Below are positions 27,128 through 34,360 of a stretch of 64,000 bases of DNA, piece by piece. The position numbers were made by a program, and so were the translations under genes. Numbering within the stretch: the stretch's first letter is position 1; every line of letters begins with the position of its first letter. Where the stretch lies: contig NZ_NCJH01000021.1 in NCBI RefSeq assembly GCF_002278925.1, forward strand, positions 1 through 64,000, read 5' to 3'. The notes under the pieces were generated by a model, which searched no databases, was not told the origin of the DNA, and was given only the letters and a program-made list of their open reading frames with translations. Origin of the DNA: Polaromonas sp. 39-63-25. Lineage in GTDB: Bacteria > Pseudomonadota > Gammaproteobacteria > Burkholderiales > Burkholderiaceae_C.

Positions 27128-27568
27128 ATGGACACCCAGGCGCGGGCCGGCGACTGCGTGGTGCTGGACACCAACATCGTGCTGGACCTGTTTGTGTTCG
27201 GCGACCTGGCGGCGCAGGCGCTCAAAAGCGCCGTGATCACCGGGCAGCTGCAATGGCTGGCCACCGAGGCCATGCGTACCGAACTGGCGCGCGTGCTTGA
27301 CTACCCGCAGGTCGCCAAACGCATGACGCGCGACGGCCTGGTTGCTGCGCAAGTGCTGCTGGCCTTCGACACCCATGCGCGCACCGTCGCAGCCGGCCCC
27401 AAGGCGCCGGTGACCTGCAGCGACGCCGACGACCAGATCTTCATCGACCTGGCCGTGGCGCACAAAGCCTGGCTGCTGAGCAAGGATCAGGCCGTGCTTT
27501 GCATGAAAAAAAGGCTGCTGGCCCTTGATGTACGTGCGCAATCAGCTATTGATTTGATAGCTGTTTGA
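27128..27568 (+). CDS. PIN-domain putative ribonuclease
   Basis: 146 residues. VVLDTNIVLDLFVFG supplies the first acidic residue and Asn of the PIN active site, and CSDADDQIFIDLA the C-terminal acidic cluster. This fits the COG1569-like PIN toxin family, normally metal-dependent RNases. No antitoxin gene is adjacent, so a toxin-antitoxin role is not supported. The last 19 or so residues and the TGA stop are encoded by a mini-element copy, so the original C-terminus may have been replaced. Confidence 0.82.
   Translation: MDTQARAGDCVVLDTNIVLDLFVFGDLAAQALKSAVITGQLQWLATEAMRTELARVLDYPQVAKRMTRDGLVAAQVLLAFDTHARTVAAGPKAPVTCSDADDQIFIDLAVAHKAWLLSKDQAVLCMKKRLLALDVRAQSAIDLIAV
27505..27567 (+). repeat. 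~60-bp mini-element, copy g, forming the 3' end of the PIN gene
   Basis: Pattern GGCTGCTGGCCCTTGATG, TGCGCAATCAGCTATTG, TTTGATAGCTG. It reads in frame through the end of the PIN gene, and the stop codon lies at its edge. Confidence 0.75.
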
Positions 27569-27605
27569 GGTTTTCCGCCGGAGAACGTACGCCGGAAGAA
27601 CGGCT

Positions 27606-28832
27606 TCAGCCCAGCGCCTGCACGACCGCAGCGAAGAAGCTCGCAGGCTGAATCGGTATGGTTCCTTTGGGTTTGGGCATGGCGCTCCACTGGGCGATGA
27701 CCACCTGTTTTGCGGGGTGGATGTACAGGTACTGGCCAAAGATGCCGATGGCAAGATAAGCGCCCTGGTGCACCGCGCCGGCCGAGGCGGCCAGGGGCCA
27801 CCACATATAGCCGTAGGGCGTCTGGCTGTCATGGCCGCTGTTGCTGCAGGCCTCCTTGATCCAGTCCTGGGGCAGGATCTGCGTACCACCGGCCACGCCG
27901 CCGCCCAGCATGAACAGGCCAAAACGCGCGAAGTCGCGCAGGCGTGCGCTCAGGCCGCTGCCCGCCACCTCCATTCCGCCCGGCGACTCCAGCCACCAGC
28001 TGGCATCGGCCTCCATGCCGAAGCGGGCCCAGATGCGTTCGGACAAATAGTCGGACAGCGGCTGCCCGACCGCCGCGCGCAGTACGGCGCCGGCCACCTG
28101 GGTTTCGCCGGTGCTGTAATTCCATACCGAGCCCGGCGGGCCGGCGCGCGGCAACGCGGCCATGCAGTCCATGAGGGCGCCCGGGCGCTGGCTCAGTTGC
28201 GCTTCCAGCAGGCGGCGCCGGTCGGAATGGGGGTCGGTGTAGGTTTCATTCCAGCGCACGCCGGAGCTCATCTGCAGGACCTGCCGGATCGTCACGCCCT
28301 CATAGGCCGAGCCTGCAAGCGTCGGGACGTAGCGGCAGACCTGCTCGTCCAGGCTGCCGATGTGGCCGTCGTGGATGGCCGCACCGACCAGGGTGGCGGT
28401 GATGGACTTGGCCATGGACATCGAGGTCCAGCGCGTCTGCGGTGTATTGCCCAGCGCGTAATGCTCGAAGGCGACCTCACCGTTCTGGAGAACCAGCAAG
28501 CCGCTGACACGGTTCAGGGCCAGATAGTCGAAAAGATCCCAGCGGTGGCCCCCATCGTCGAACCCGATCGCGGGCCAGGGCCGGGAACTCACGGGCAAGG
28601 CATGAACGTTGGCACCGCGCGCCACGACGCGGGTGGGGAACAGGTGGTCCACATGGCGAAGCGTGCTGACCTGCAGGTCGGGCAGCAGGGCGCCATCGTA
28701 AAGATCGCGGACGGAGCCGATGGCCTCCAGGCCGGAAGCTGCGCCGGCCGCGGCTGGCTGGTCAGGCATCGGGCGTTGCATCGAAGCCGCTGGCAGGTCG
28801 GAATGGACGATGGAGGCAGCCGGAGGCGTCAT
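27606..28832 (-). CDS. serine hydrolase (class C beta-lactamase/DD-peptidase fold)
   Basis: 408 residues. Catalytic SxxK is SMAKSITATLVG, the Tyr motif is NYSTGETQ, and the KTG-equivalent is HQGAYLAIG (an HxG), as in esterase-like members of the beta-lactamase family. No clear signal peptide is seen: the N-terminus is MTPPAASIVHSDL. The activity could be esterase, amidase or peptidase; resistance is unlikely from this motif set. A 24-codon frame overlaps its start by 4 bp. Confidence 0.85.
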   Translation of the reverse strand: MTPPAASIVHSDLPAASMQRPMPDQPAAAGAASGLEAIGSVRDLYDGALLPDLQVSTLRHVDHLFPTRVVARGANVHALPVSSRPWPAIGFDDGGHRWDLFDYLALNRVSGLLVLQNGEVAFEHYALGNTPQTRWTSMSMAKSITATLVGAAIHDGHIGSLDEQVCRYVPTLAGSAYEGVTIRQVLQMSSGVRWNETYTDPHSDRRRLLEAQLSQRPGALMDCMAALPRAGPPGSVWNYSTGETQVAGAVLRAAVGQPLSDYLSERIWARFGMEADASWWLESPGGMEVAGSGLSARLRDFARFGLFMLGGGVAGGTQILPQDWIKEACSNSGHDSQTPYGYMWWPLAASAGAVHQGAYLAIGIFGQYLYIHPAKQVVIAQWSAMPKPKGTIPIQPASFFAAVVQALG

Positions 28833-28903
28833 GCCGGGACGCCCAGACCCAGCGCAAGGGCGGTGTAGCGGATGGGATACACCGCGTTGATACGGTCAAG
28901 CAT
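28829..28903 (-). CDS. possible 24-residue leader ORF overlapping the serine hydrolase start
   Basis: ATG at 28903 with AGAGG seven bases upstream. The peptide MLDRINAVYPIRYTALALGL plus four residues ends in a TGA that overlaps the hydrolase ATG (ATGA). It looks like a translational-coupling arrangement. It could instead be a remnant of a longer membrane-protein gene, since the peptide is hydrophobic. I cannot assign it. Confidence 0.3.
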   Translation of the reverse strand: MLDRINAVYPIRYTALALGLGVPA

Positions 28904-29010
28904 GCAGGCCTCTGTAAAAGGAGCTGGGTGGTGCGAAAGCGCCGGGCCGGCCCGCGTGGGGCCTGCGGCTACACTGCCCATCATACGAGTTAAACCACCA
29001 CGGACACCCC

Positions 29011-29838
29011 ATGACAGACGCCGCCGCCCCTGCCGATTCGACCTTCCCGGGCGCCCTGAGCCCCGAGGATTTCGAAACACTGGACACCATCCTCGACGAC
29101 CTGCGCAAGCGCGAGGAAGAAACGCCGCAGTGGGAGTTCTGCGAGGGTTTCCTGGCGGCGCTCGCCTGCACGCGGCGCGAGATTCCGCCCGACGAATACA
29201 TGGCCGTGCTGCTCGACTTCGAGGGTGCCGAAGACGAGGCCGCTGCCCGGCAGCTGTTTGCCAGTGACGAGCAGCGCGCGCAGTTCATGGACCTGTGGGA
29301 GCGCCGCTACAAAGACATCTGCCGCGCGCTGGATGCCGACGTGGAAAACCTGCAGGACGAGCGCGCCTTTTACCCGCAGGTCGGCGACATGCGCGGCATG
29401 CTGGCCCGGCTGCCCGAGGAAGAGCGCAAGGACATCGACATGGACAGCGTGCCCTCGTTCGCCCAGGTCTGGGCGCTGGGTTTCATGTACGCGGTCGAGT
29501 CCTGGCCCGACGAGTGGGCGCTCTCACGACAGGAAGCCAAGGACAAGCAGGCCGTCGAGGACCTCGACGCCGCGCTGGGCGCCATCATCGAGCTGACCGA
29601 CGACGACCCGGGCCCGATGGAGATGCCCATGCTCGGCGAAGACGCCGCGCCCAGTGCCAGCGAAGTGCGCCTCGAACAATTCGGCGAAGCCTTATGGGCG
29701 GTGTACGACCTGCGCGGCTTCTGGCGCAGCTTCGGCGCCAAGGTGGCGACCATTCACAAAGAGGCCACGCCCGGCCGCAATGATTTGTGCCCCTGCGGCA
29801 GCGGCAAGAAATACAAGAAGTGCCACGGGGCGGGGTGA
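29011..29838 (+). CDS. UPF0149/YecA family protein with SEC-C zinc motif
   Basis: 275 residues. The UPF0149 domain occupies the N-terminal two-thirds (FETLDTILDDLRKREEETPQWEFCEGFLAAL). The protein ends with a SEC-C metal-binding motif, RNDLCPCGSGKKYKKCHG. SEC-C motifs bind zinc and, in SecA and YecA, contact SecB or ribosomes. The protein is acidic and cytosolic. It stands alone between a divergent gene and the cassette region. Confidence 0.88.
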   Translation: MTDAAAPADSTFPGALSPEDFETLDTILDDLRKREEETPQWEFCEGFLAALACTRREIPPDEYMAVLLDFEGAEDEAAARQLFASDEQRAQFMDLWERRYKDICRALDADVENLQDERAFYPQVGDMRGMLARLPEEERKDIDMDSVPSFAQVWALGFMYAVESWPDEWALSRQEAKDKQAVEDLDAALGAIIELTDDDPGPMEMPMLGEDAAPSASEVRLEQFGEALWAVYDLRGFWRSFGAKVATIHKEATPGRNDLCPCGSGKKYKKCHGAG

Positions 29839-29872
29839 GCCCGGGTCTCTGGTTTGACCAGAGAGCGTGAAA

Positions 29873-30409
29873 TCAGCGCGGTGCGGGCCGCTGCCGCATC
29901 AAGCGGGACTTCGCCGAGAACAGGAGCGCACGGGAATACAGCTTGTGAAAGCCAAGCAGCAGGCGAAAGGTCAAACCCAAGTCAGGCGTCTGGGCGCCGG
30001 CCCTTGCGGCGCGCGCCGGCACCACAGCGGACCCAAAGTACAAGCGCGTGCCTCTGGAGTTCTCGCCTTCCATAGGAATGACCATCAACCATGAGCGCGT
30101 ACGTCCCTGGAAGTCGCACATGAGCAACTGATTTTCACGCCGTTCCTCCACGCTCCACGCGGCAAACGAATCAACTGCTCCTGAAGCCAGTTGACCGGCC
30201 TGGACGTCCGTCGAGGGTTTCGAAACGAGCCATGCAAGCAGCAGCCTTTCAAGCCTGAACAGGGGCGTTGTGTAAAAGGCCTGGACATACTCGGCCTGGG
30301 AAACGTGCCGCGCTATCTCCGTGGTGTAGCAATCCGCGTACGCCCCCCCGTATTGGTATTTTCTCAGGAGCGCGCCGTGCGGGAGTTCAGATCGTTGAAT
30401 GGATGGCAT
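29873..30409 (-). CDS. conserved hypothetical protein (DUF2867-like length and style)
   Basis: 178 residues starting MPSIQRSELPHGALLRKYQYGGAYADCY. It contains FYTTPLFRLERLLLAWLVS and SRSWLMVIPM, reminiscent of small uncharacterised betaproteobacterial proteins. I am not sure of the family. No signal peptide. GC and codon use are like the core genome, unlike the four genes just upstream. It is the first gene beyond the cassette-like array. Confidence 0.6.
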   Translation of the reverse strand: MPSIQRSELPHGALLRKYQYGGAYADCYTTEIARHVSQAEYVQAFYTTPLFRLERLLLAWLVSKPSTDVQAGQLASGAVDSFAAWSVEERRENQLLMCDFQGRTRSWLMVIPMEGENSRGTRLYFGSAVVPARAARAGAQTPDLGLTFRLLLGFHKLYSRALLFSAKSRLMRQRPAPR

Positions 30410-30512
30410 GTAGTGGATGCTTGGAGTGCGAAGCCTGACGTGAAAATGACCGGACCACCACCCTTTGCGGCGACGCCGCCTCCGGCAGTTGCGGGTGCGT
30501 GTCGAGCGACAT

Positions 30513-30519
30513 GTTATGC
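30513..30519 (-). repeat. isolated attC core-like heptamer at the distal end of the array
   Basis: GTTATGC on the plus strand, that is GCATAAC in the direction of the cassettes, 13 bases after the stop of the last cassette gene. A partner core could not be found before the next gene, so this terminal attC is probably truncated or decayed. Confidence 0.5.
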
Positions 30520-30532
30520 GTCTGGACTCTCA

Positions 30533-30943
30533 TCACGCGATGACACACTCCACTACCATCCAAAGATACTCGCGGTTGCGAGGTCCTACAAGTTGAGACG
30601 TTTTTGATCGAGCCGCCCCAGATGGACAGAGTTTCCGAGCGATAACTTCCCTCTCAGCGAACAGCGCAAGCTCCGCCCTGATACTCTCCGATCCCCCACG
30701 TTTCAAGATTTCGAAGTATTGTTTATTGCCGACCTTCACTCGGAAAGCGCGTGCATTAACCGCCTCGACCGGCAGCCATCCAAACGAGGAGTTTGGAACT
30801 GAGGTCGCAGGAGGAGGAACATAGGCGACTGGTTCTACGATCACAAAGTCTGTATTCGGTGGAGACGAGGTGCACCCGATCAAGGCTTCGAGCAGCAATG
30901 CCAGGGTCAATGAAGTGACCGACGCGGACAAGCTAGGACGCAT
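30533..30943 (-). CDS. cassette gene: small lipoprotein of unknown function
   Basis: 136 residues. The N-terminus MRPSLSASVTSLTLALLLEA ends in a lipobox LIGC, so it is a probable lipoprotein. The rest (VEPVAYVPPPATSVPNSSFGW onward) has no recognised domain; four conserved-looking aromatic and Cys residues are present. The ATG is embedded in the attC core heptamer GTTATGC, the tightest possible cassette arrangement. No promoter or ribosome site of its own is visible. Confidence 0.65.
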   Translation of the reverse strand: MRPSLSASVTSLTLALLLEALIGCTSSPPNTDFVIVEPVAYVPPPATSVPNSSFGWLPVEAVNARAFRVKVGNKQYFEILKRGGSESIRAELALFAEREVIARKLCPSGAARSKTSQLVGPRNREYLWMVVECVIA

Positions 30944-31026
30944 AACGTCGGCGCTGTACGGCGGGCAGCGTACGCCGCGCAGCGGCCTTCTGCTGCTGCA
31001 TGTCCGCGACGAGCAACAGGTTAAAC
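30940..31026 (-). repeat. attC-like recombination site 1 (87 bp)
   Basis: In cassette orientation: GTTTAAC core, about 73 bases with an internal palindrome (GCTGCGCGGCG against CGCCGTACAGC), then GTTATGC. The stop codon TAA of the upstream gene is inside the first core and the start ATG of the next gene is inside the second. Arm pairing next to the cores is weak, so it may be a hybrid of two parental sites. Confidence 0.6.
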
Positions 31027-31455
31027 ATCATTGTGTGCCCATGACTCATCAACCAGCACTTTGAAGTAAGACCAGAGATTGTCTTCTGCTCCGTTTGTCA
31101 GACGCTTATTCACTTTTGCCGGTGGAAAGACCCAACTCTCTCCGCGCACAATCCCCAACGCTTGGTACTCTTGATTAATTGCCCAGTCTCCGCCTTTAGA
31201 GCGCCGATAGACCTCACCGAGATAACCACCAAGCATTTTGCAAACCGTTTGAATTTCCTCGTCCGACGGAGACTTCCGTAGTAGCTTAGCAATTACGCCT
31301 TTAGGCCGCGCCTTCTCAAGTTGTTCGGCTACAAATTCAACCTGTTGGACGCTTGCAGTTGAATAGTCTAGCGAAACAGCAAATTTTTCACGCGCAAAGT
31401 CCACTGCATCCTCAGCGTACGCAGCCATCATTTCGTTGATTGTCGGGGCAGCCAT
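31021..31455 (-). CDS. cassette gene: soluble protein of unknown function
   Basis: 144 residues, MAAPTINEMMAAYAEDAVDF onward, with no signal peptide or membrane span; largely helical N-terminal half and a GGYLGEVYRRSKGGDWAI segment. I do not recognise the family. Base composition is clearly more A/T-rich than the chromosome around it, suggesting foreign origin. The ATG is 7 bases after the core GTTAAAC, and the TAA stop lies within the next core site. Confidence 0.7.
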   Translation of the reverse strand: MAAPTINEMMAAYAEDAVDFAREKFAVSLDYSTASVQQVEFVAEQLEKARPKGVIAKLLRKSPSDEEIQTVCKMLGGYLGEVYRRSKGGDWAINQEYQALGIVRGESWVFPPAKVNKRLTNGAEDNLWSYFKVLVDESWAHNDV

Positions 31456-31462
31456 GTTTGAT

Positions 31463-31558
31463 GTTTAACATTGATTGGACGCCAACGGCACCCAGTGGTC
31501 CGAAGGAAAACTAAGACGTTGCCTGCCGTTGGCGGTCCAATCGATCAACCAGTTAAAC
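31463..31558 (-). repeat. attC-like recombination site 2 (96 bp), best-formed
   Basis: In cassette orientation: GTTTAAC, a left arm ending GATTGGACCGCCAACGGCA, a central spacer, a right arm TGCCGTTGGCGTCCAATC, then GTTAAAC. The two arms pair over about 18 bp with a single extra base in the first arm. Such an extrahelical base marks the strand that integron integrases recognise. This is the strongest evidence for the cassette array. Confidence 0.85.
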
Positions 31559-31567
31559 TTCATTTTT

Positions 31568-31975
31568 TTACCTGCGATCTGACTGACCGATGCGCTCGTT
31601 CAACTCTTTGAAATCGGCGATGAGTTTGTCACATGCTGCTTTTTCCGCTTGGCACAAGGCAGACATCTCAATGAATATGCCACCATCGGTCTTCATTTTT
31701 ATGGCTCGACGAACTACGGCGGGATAGGCACTGTGGCTACTTGGTGTGAATGACCATTGAACATCGCCTGGCTCATTTGCAATCGTCCAGGCATCAGGCT
31801 TTGTAGTTTGGATTTGAACCCCCGGTTTGGCCTGCAGCGCTTCAAGCGCAGCTTGAACAGTTGGATAACCAATGCCTGGACTCAAAGCGGACGGGGCTGG
31901 TTCGGCCGGAACAACAGATTGAGCAAAAGCTGAGGCTCCGACAAAGCAGAACAGCAGCGAGGCAAGGTAACGCAT
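31568..31975 (-). CDS. cassette gene: secreted protein of unknown function
   Basis: 135 residues. Signal peptide MRYLASLLFCFVGASAFAQS, probably cut after AFA, so the mature protein would be periplasmic. The remainder has PTVQAALEALQAKPGVQIQ and two Cys (ALCQAEKAACDKL) that could form a disulfide. No family recognised. Start 20 bases after an attC core; stop about 9 bases before the next. Confidence 0.7.
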   Translation of the reverse strand: MRYLASLLFCFVGASAFAQSVVPAEPAPSALSPGIGYPTVQAALEALQAKPGVQIQTTKPDAWTIANEPGDVQWSFTPSSHSAYPAVVRRAIKMKTDGGIFIEMSALCQAEKAACDKLIADFKELNERIGQSDRR

Positions 31976-31994
31976 TTGAGCAACCCTCGGTGAG

Positions 31995-32075
31995 GTTTAA
32001 CGCTGGAGATGACCGGTGGACAGTAGGTCGGCGAAGCCGGCCAATAGGACGTCCGTGTCGATCAACCTGTTAGAT
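31995..32075 (-). repeat. attC-like recombination site 3 (81 bp)
   Basis: In cassette orientation: ATCTAAC, then a segment starting AGGTTGATCGA (shared in part with the first arm of site 2), an internal GGCCGGCTTCGCCGAC palindrome, and GTTAAAC. Both cores fit RYYYAAC and GTTRRRY exactly. Arm complementarity is weaker than in site 2. Confidence 0.65.
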
Positions 32076-32085
32076 TGCGGGGCGC

Positions 32086-32541
32086 TCACTTTCCCTCGCC
32101 CGCCCACGAGGGACGTTTCTTCACAGGCTTCGATTTCCATTCGTGCCCATTCGAATCGCTAACTTGGGCCACGATTTTGTCCCAGTACTTAGCGTATACG
32201 TCCATGGCGTCCTGGGTCACGACGTAGATTTCCGACGGTGCGGCCTCGGAGAGTGTTTTGCCTCGAATGCCGCTACTGATCAGAAGGTGGGTGTCGTCCA
32301 GTCCCTTCGGCAGGCGAAGAGCGACGTGGCTCACGTGGATGGGACGGCGTCCGACGTTCGTGACAGTTACGACACCCCAGAACTTGTTCTCGTCGTACTC
32401 CGGCGCGCCAAAACTCTTCATGTCCCATTGAAGCGATACCTGAACACTTGCACGATCGCGCAGGTAGTTCATCACGCCAAGGACGGTGCCCGTAACGCCA
32501 GATGCAAGACCCAGGACTGCGACTACTTCGGTGATGGTCAT
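32086..32541 (-). CDS. cassette gene: membrane-anchored protein of unknown function
   Basis: 151 residues. One N-terminal hydrophobic segment (MTITEVVAVLGLASGVTGTV) anchors a soluble domain rich in beta strands (VQVSLQWDMKSFG, FWGVVTVTNVGRRPIHVSHVALRLP). The tail is basic. Similar short-anchor beta-domain proteins are common among integron cassettes, but I cannot name a function. The ATG is 6 bases after a GTTAGAT core (32548-32554, minus reading). Confidence 0.7.
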   Translation of the reverse strand: MTITEVVAVLGLASGVTGTVLGVMNYLRDRASVQVSLQWDMKSFGAPEYDENKFWGVVTVTNVGRRPIHVSHVALRLPKGLDDTHLLISSGIRGKTLSEAAPSEIYVVTQDAMDVYAKYWDKIVAQVSDSNGHEWKSKPVKKRPSWAGEGK

Positions 32542-32547
32542 AGAGCA

Positions 32548-32554
32548 ATCTAAC
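32548..32554 (-). repeat. core-like heptamer at the proximal end of the array
   Basis: GTTAGAT in cassette orientation (fits GTTRRRY) just before the first cassette gene. It could be the right end of an attI or of another attC. No convincing partner with pairing arms was seen in 32555-32700. A small hairpin (ACCGCA/TGCGGT) lies at 32567-32583. Confidence 0.5.
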
Positions 32555-32750
32555 GTGATGTCGACCGCAAACCCTGCGGTATAACTTGGCGAATGCGGTT
32601 CAACTTGGTCATCAAAATTTCCTGCAAATGGCGCGGCTGTTGGGTTTTACCGCAATACGCTGCAAATTCATACAGGGATAAAAAATTTGCGAAACACCGC
32701 AAATTCACATTTTGTGCTTCCTGAGGTGCCGGTCAGGCAAATTCAATAGT

Positions 32751-32808
32751 CTTTTTGGCCTCCAGCCCAATGGAGACGGGCGCAAGCAGCTATTTATTTG
32801 GTAGCGAA
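32751..32808 (+). repeat. ~60-bp mini-element, copy h
   Basis: A well-preserved copy (TTTTTGGCCTCCAGCCCAAT, GGGCGCAAGCAGCTATTT, TTGGTAGC), marking a return to ordinary chromosomal sequence beyond the cassette array. The 288 bp between the array and the GNAT gene hold nothing else recognised, apart from an A/T-rich stretch at 32640-32715. Confidence 0.78.
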
Positions 32809-32842
32809 TTGCCATGGTTCGCCGGACTCAATCCGGACTTTG

Positions 32843-33304
32843 TCAAACATCATGCGAATAAACGATGAACCCCATGTGTTGGGCCACCTTGTCATAAAGA
32901 AGCCGGCCGGCTGAATTGGTGGTGTGTGTTTGCCAGTACACCCGTTTGATGCCGGCGGCCTTCGCGCGCTCGTACACGCCTTCGATCAGCGCGCGCCCGA
33001 CGCCCTGGCCGCGCGCGGCCGGATCGGTGAAGAGGTCCTGCAGGTAACAGGTGAGCTCGATGCGGGTCGTGCTGCGGTGATACAGGTAGTGGGTCAGCCC
33101 GAGCAATTGCCCATCAAGCTCGGCCACCAGCGCAAAGACAGGCTCGTTAGGGTCGAAGAAACGCTGCCAGGTGGTTTGCGTGATCTCCGGCGCCAGCGCG
33201 GTCTTGCCCTCGCGGCCGTAAAAGGCGTTGTAGCCGTCCCAGAGCGGTGTCCAGGCCGGAAAGTCGGTTTGTTCAATCGGACGTATGCGAAGGGGAGAGG
33301 TCAT
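32843..33304 (-). CDS. GNAT family N-acetyltransferase
   Basis: 153 residues. Motif A DPAARGQGVGRALIEGVYERAKAAG for acetyl-CoA, preceded by ELTCYLQDLFTD, and motif B at VYWQTHTTNSAGRLLYDKVA. The acceptor is unknown. Only 25 bp lie between it and the hydrolase gene upstream, so it may be the last gene of the minus-strand operon beginning near 36254. Confidence 0.92.
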   Translation of the reverse strand: MTSPLRIRPIEQTDFPAWTPLWDGYNAFYGREGKTALAPEITQTTWQRFFDPNEPVFALVAELDGQLLGLTHYLYHRSTTRIELTCYLQDLFTDPAARGQGVGRALIEGVYERAKAAGIKRVYWQTHTTNSAGRLLYDKVAQHMGFIVYSHDV

Positions 33305-33329
33305 GTCTGAAGGGTGGTGAGTTTCAGGT

Positions 33330-34334
33330 TCAGTGCAGTGAGCGGGTCTTCAAGGCATCCGGAGCAACCACGCTGTCGTCCTGGTAGACCCGCGCGAGCA
33401 GCAGGCTGAGGGCGTACCGGCGTGCCGGCGGCGTGGCGCGGAGAATGCCCTCGTCCTGCAGGATCTTGATCAGTTTTGTCGGGGCCACGCGTTTGTCGCC
33501 CACGATCTCGACATGGCCCGCATCGACTTCCACCCGGCGCGCCCGCGTGTCGGTTTCTATCCGGGCGTTGCGCTGCTCCGCCAGCGAGAAAATTTCGTCA
33601 CCTTCCGCGCAGCGCCCGCCCTCTTCGCGCCGGCAGGTGCCACGCTCGTTGGTGTCTATCTTCAGGTAGTTGGCGACCTGTTGCGCCAGAGCGCCGGGCT
33701 CGCGGATGAACAGCGAGGAATAGGTGATGTCGGCCCATTTCGGGCCTGTCACCAGGTAACAGCTCAGCGGCACCATGCCCAGCGTGAGCGGGTAGAGCCA
33801 GGTCTTGCCGCAGGTCCTGGCCGCGTCGATGCCGGCAAAAGGCCCGGAGATGGTCACCAGACGCACATCGACAGCGCGGCCGGAGGGCGCCGTGGCGGAA
33901 GATTCCGTCATCGACCTGCGTGCGATCAGCGCGCCCTGGCTGTGGCCTATCACCGTGATCTGGGGGACCCGGGATTGCGCCGAGAGCTGGCTGACGGCCT
34001 GCTTCAGCTCGTCGGCAACTTCGGCGAGCCTGGCACGGTCGTCATAGGTAAAACAAGCCGTCTGCTGGCCATGAAAAGCCAGCACCTGGGCCAGGCCCCG
34101 AAACTGGCCGGAGGAGCCGAAGCAGCCGTGCACCAGGATGTGGACCGGCTGGCTCGCGTCGAGGTGCAAGGTGCGATCCGGGTTGTCCGTGCAAGGCCCC
34201 AGGCCGGGAATGTTGAGGCTGATGTCAGGCGACGGCAGGCGGCCCGGCTCCAGGTCCACGGTGTTCATCGCCTGTTTTGAAGCGCAGCCGGCCAGCAGGC
34301 CGAGAAGGGCGATGAGAATGGCGATGTGTTTCAT
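33330..34334 (-). CDS. alpha/beta-hydrolase-fold lipoprotein
   Basis: 334 residues. Lipoprotein signal peptide MKHIAILIALLGLLAGCAS. The hydrolase features are HILVHGCFGSSGQFRG (oxyanion region) and the nucleophile elbow VIGHSQGALIARR; the catalytic His is probably near residue 275 (DAGHVEIVG). It may be an outer-membrane-facing esterase or lipase. It follows the OsmC gene by 26 bp. Confidence 0.8.
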   Translation of the reverse strand: MKHIAILIALLGLLAGCASKQAMNTVDLEPGRLPSPDISLNIPGLGPCTDNPDRTLHLDASQPVHILVHGCFGSSGQFRGLAQVLAFHGQQTACFTYDDRARLAEVADELKQAVSQLSAQSRVPQITVIGHSQGALIARRSMTESSATAPSGRAVDVRLVTISGPFAGIDAARTCGKTWLYPLTLGMVPLSCYLVTGPKWADITYSSLFIREPGALAQQVANYLKIDTNERGTCRREEGGRCAEGDEIFSLAEQRNARIETDTRARRVEVDAGHVEIVGDKRVAPTKLIKILQDEGILRATPPARRYALSLLLARVYQDDSVVAPDALKTRSLH

Positions 34335-34360
34335 GTCTTTCTTTCAAGCATGGCGCCGGC

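Larger units (their letters stand above)
30513..32554 (-). mobile_element. integron gene-cassette array lacking a visible integrase (CALIN-like)
   Basis: Four minus-strand single-gene units of 0.4-0.5 kb follow each other, separated by three attC-like sites (30940-31026, 31463-31558, 31995-32075) and bounded by single core sites at 30513-30519 and 32548-32554. Core pairs fit RYYYAAC/GTTRRRY: GTTTAAC with GTTAAAC, and ATCTAAC with GTTAAAC. Start codons lie 0-20 bases after a core site and stop codons end 0-15 bases before the next, as in integron cassettes. The genes have lower and more variable GC than the flanks. There is no intI in the window, so attI and the promoter cannot be located. Confidence 0.75.

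Noticed and set aside
27128-27568. PIN gene as the toxin of a toxin-antitoxin pair
   Set aside because: No small antitoxin gene upstream or downstream; the upstream neighbour is an rRNA methyltransferase.
32555-32700. A second half for the GTTAGAT core (GTTGGGT at 32639-32645), or an attI site
   Set aside because: The spacing would fit an attC, but the arms between do not pair. No integrase gene follows, so neither attC nor attI is supported.
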